Shown here in pieces: positions 63,844-64,000 of a stretch of DNA of 64,000 nucleotides (position 1 is its first letter; every line of letters begins with the position of its first letter). The notes under the pieces are model-generated. The model saw nothing but the letters and a program-made list of their open reading frames with translations. It had not been told where the DNA came from and did no database searches. Origin of the DNA: Planctomycetaceae bacterium (GTDB taxonomy: Bacteria > Planctomycetota > Planctomycetia > Planctomycetales > Planctomycetaceae); assembly GCA_019636285.1 (NCBI GenBank), contig JAHBXV010000020.1:1-64000 (forward strand). The letters run 5' to 3'. Position numbers and translations under genes: made by a program.

Positions 63844-64000
63844 GGAGGGTGATCTTTAGCTAAAAAAGGCCCAGGGCGTCCGCAACGGTCCGAGATGAAG
63901 CGCGCCGTGCACGACTCCGCGCGTCAAACCTAGCTCGGTTCTGACGTCTTGTCCGAGAATGTGCAATTTTTTTGCGGGACAGACGTTCCCTGCCCTCATG

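Overview
The window looks like a chromosomal segment of a planctomycete (phylum Planctomycetota, most likely class Planctomycetia). It is GC-rich by eye. It carries gene types typical of that phylum: a DUF1549 protein with a CxxxxCH motif and Ig-like domains, an exported sulfatase, a DUF4159 protein, a DUF4175-like giant protein, a BatA/DUF58/MoxR cluster, and several exported low-complexity proteins. There are no rRNA, tRNA, CRISPR, prophage or transposase genes that I can support.

Layout. 1-6.1 kb: a prematurely ending DUF1549 gene, then divergent prs-mutS (touching genes) and a convergent polyprenol-phosphate glycosyltransferase. 6.1-6.4 kb: three dispersed intergenic repeats. 6.4-24.6 kb: a long minus-strand run. 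Read in the direction of transcription it encodes a TPR/MA-type metallopeptidase-like protein, DUF4159, MoxR ATPase, DUF58, BatA-like vWA protein, a 1258-aa DUF4175-like membrane protein, a vWA/GATase-like membrane protein, an exported clan-CD (C13/caspase-like) peptidase homologue, then a malate/lactate-type dehydrogenase, a 91-aa protein and an exported TPR protein. Four junctions in this run overlap by exactly 4 nt, so much of it is probably one translationally coupled operon. 24.7-29.6 kb: smpB, a STAS protein, a rhodanese, a PfkB kinase and small exported or membrane proteins, including a striking Cys-every-5-residues protein.

29.6-35.6 kb: an alpha-E / circularly permuted ATP-grasp pair, a small orphan protein, an ExeA-like AAA protein and a second MoxR. 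35.8-41 kb: MurJ, an SRAP protein, an exported DUF11-type protein with a clear terminator, and a small orphan protein. 41.2-49 kb: a beta-lactamase-like / peptidoglycan-binding / D,D-carboxypeptidase fusion, recJ, wrbA, a PIG-L deacetylase, a sulfatase and a cupin. 49.1-52.9 kb: a CDGSH protein, a large alpha/beta-hydrolase, an AI-2E-type permease and a small orphan protein. 53.4-60.2 kb: a complete tripartite ABC export operon (TolC-like lipoprotein, HlyD-like adaptor with EF-hands, ABC ATPase, MacB-like permease), with a long out-of-frame overlap between the first two genes. 60.4-63.8 kb: an exported protein, a second family-2 glycosyltransferase and a GAF-GGDEF diguanylate cyclase.

The best candidates for something under-described are: the MoxR/triple-vWA operon with two peptidase-like members at 9.3-24.6 kb; the double serine-active-site cell-wall protein at 41.2-43.3 kb; the period-5 cysteine protein at 28.3 kb; the EF-hand adaptor with its gene overlap at 56-58 kb; and three families of dispersed palindromic intergenic repeats. 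Start codons were chosen by visible Shine-Dalgarno-like sequences, overlap with neighbours and family N-termini. They remain inferences.
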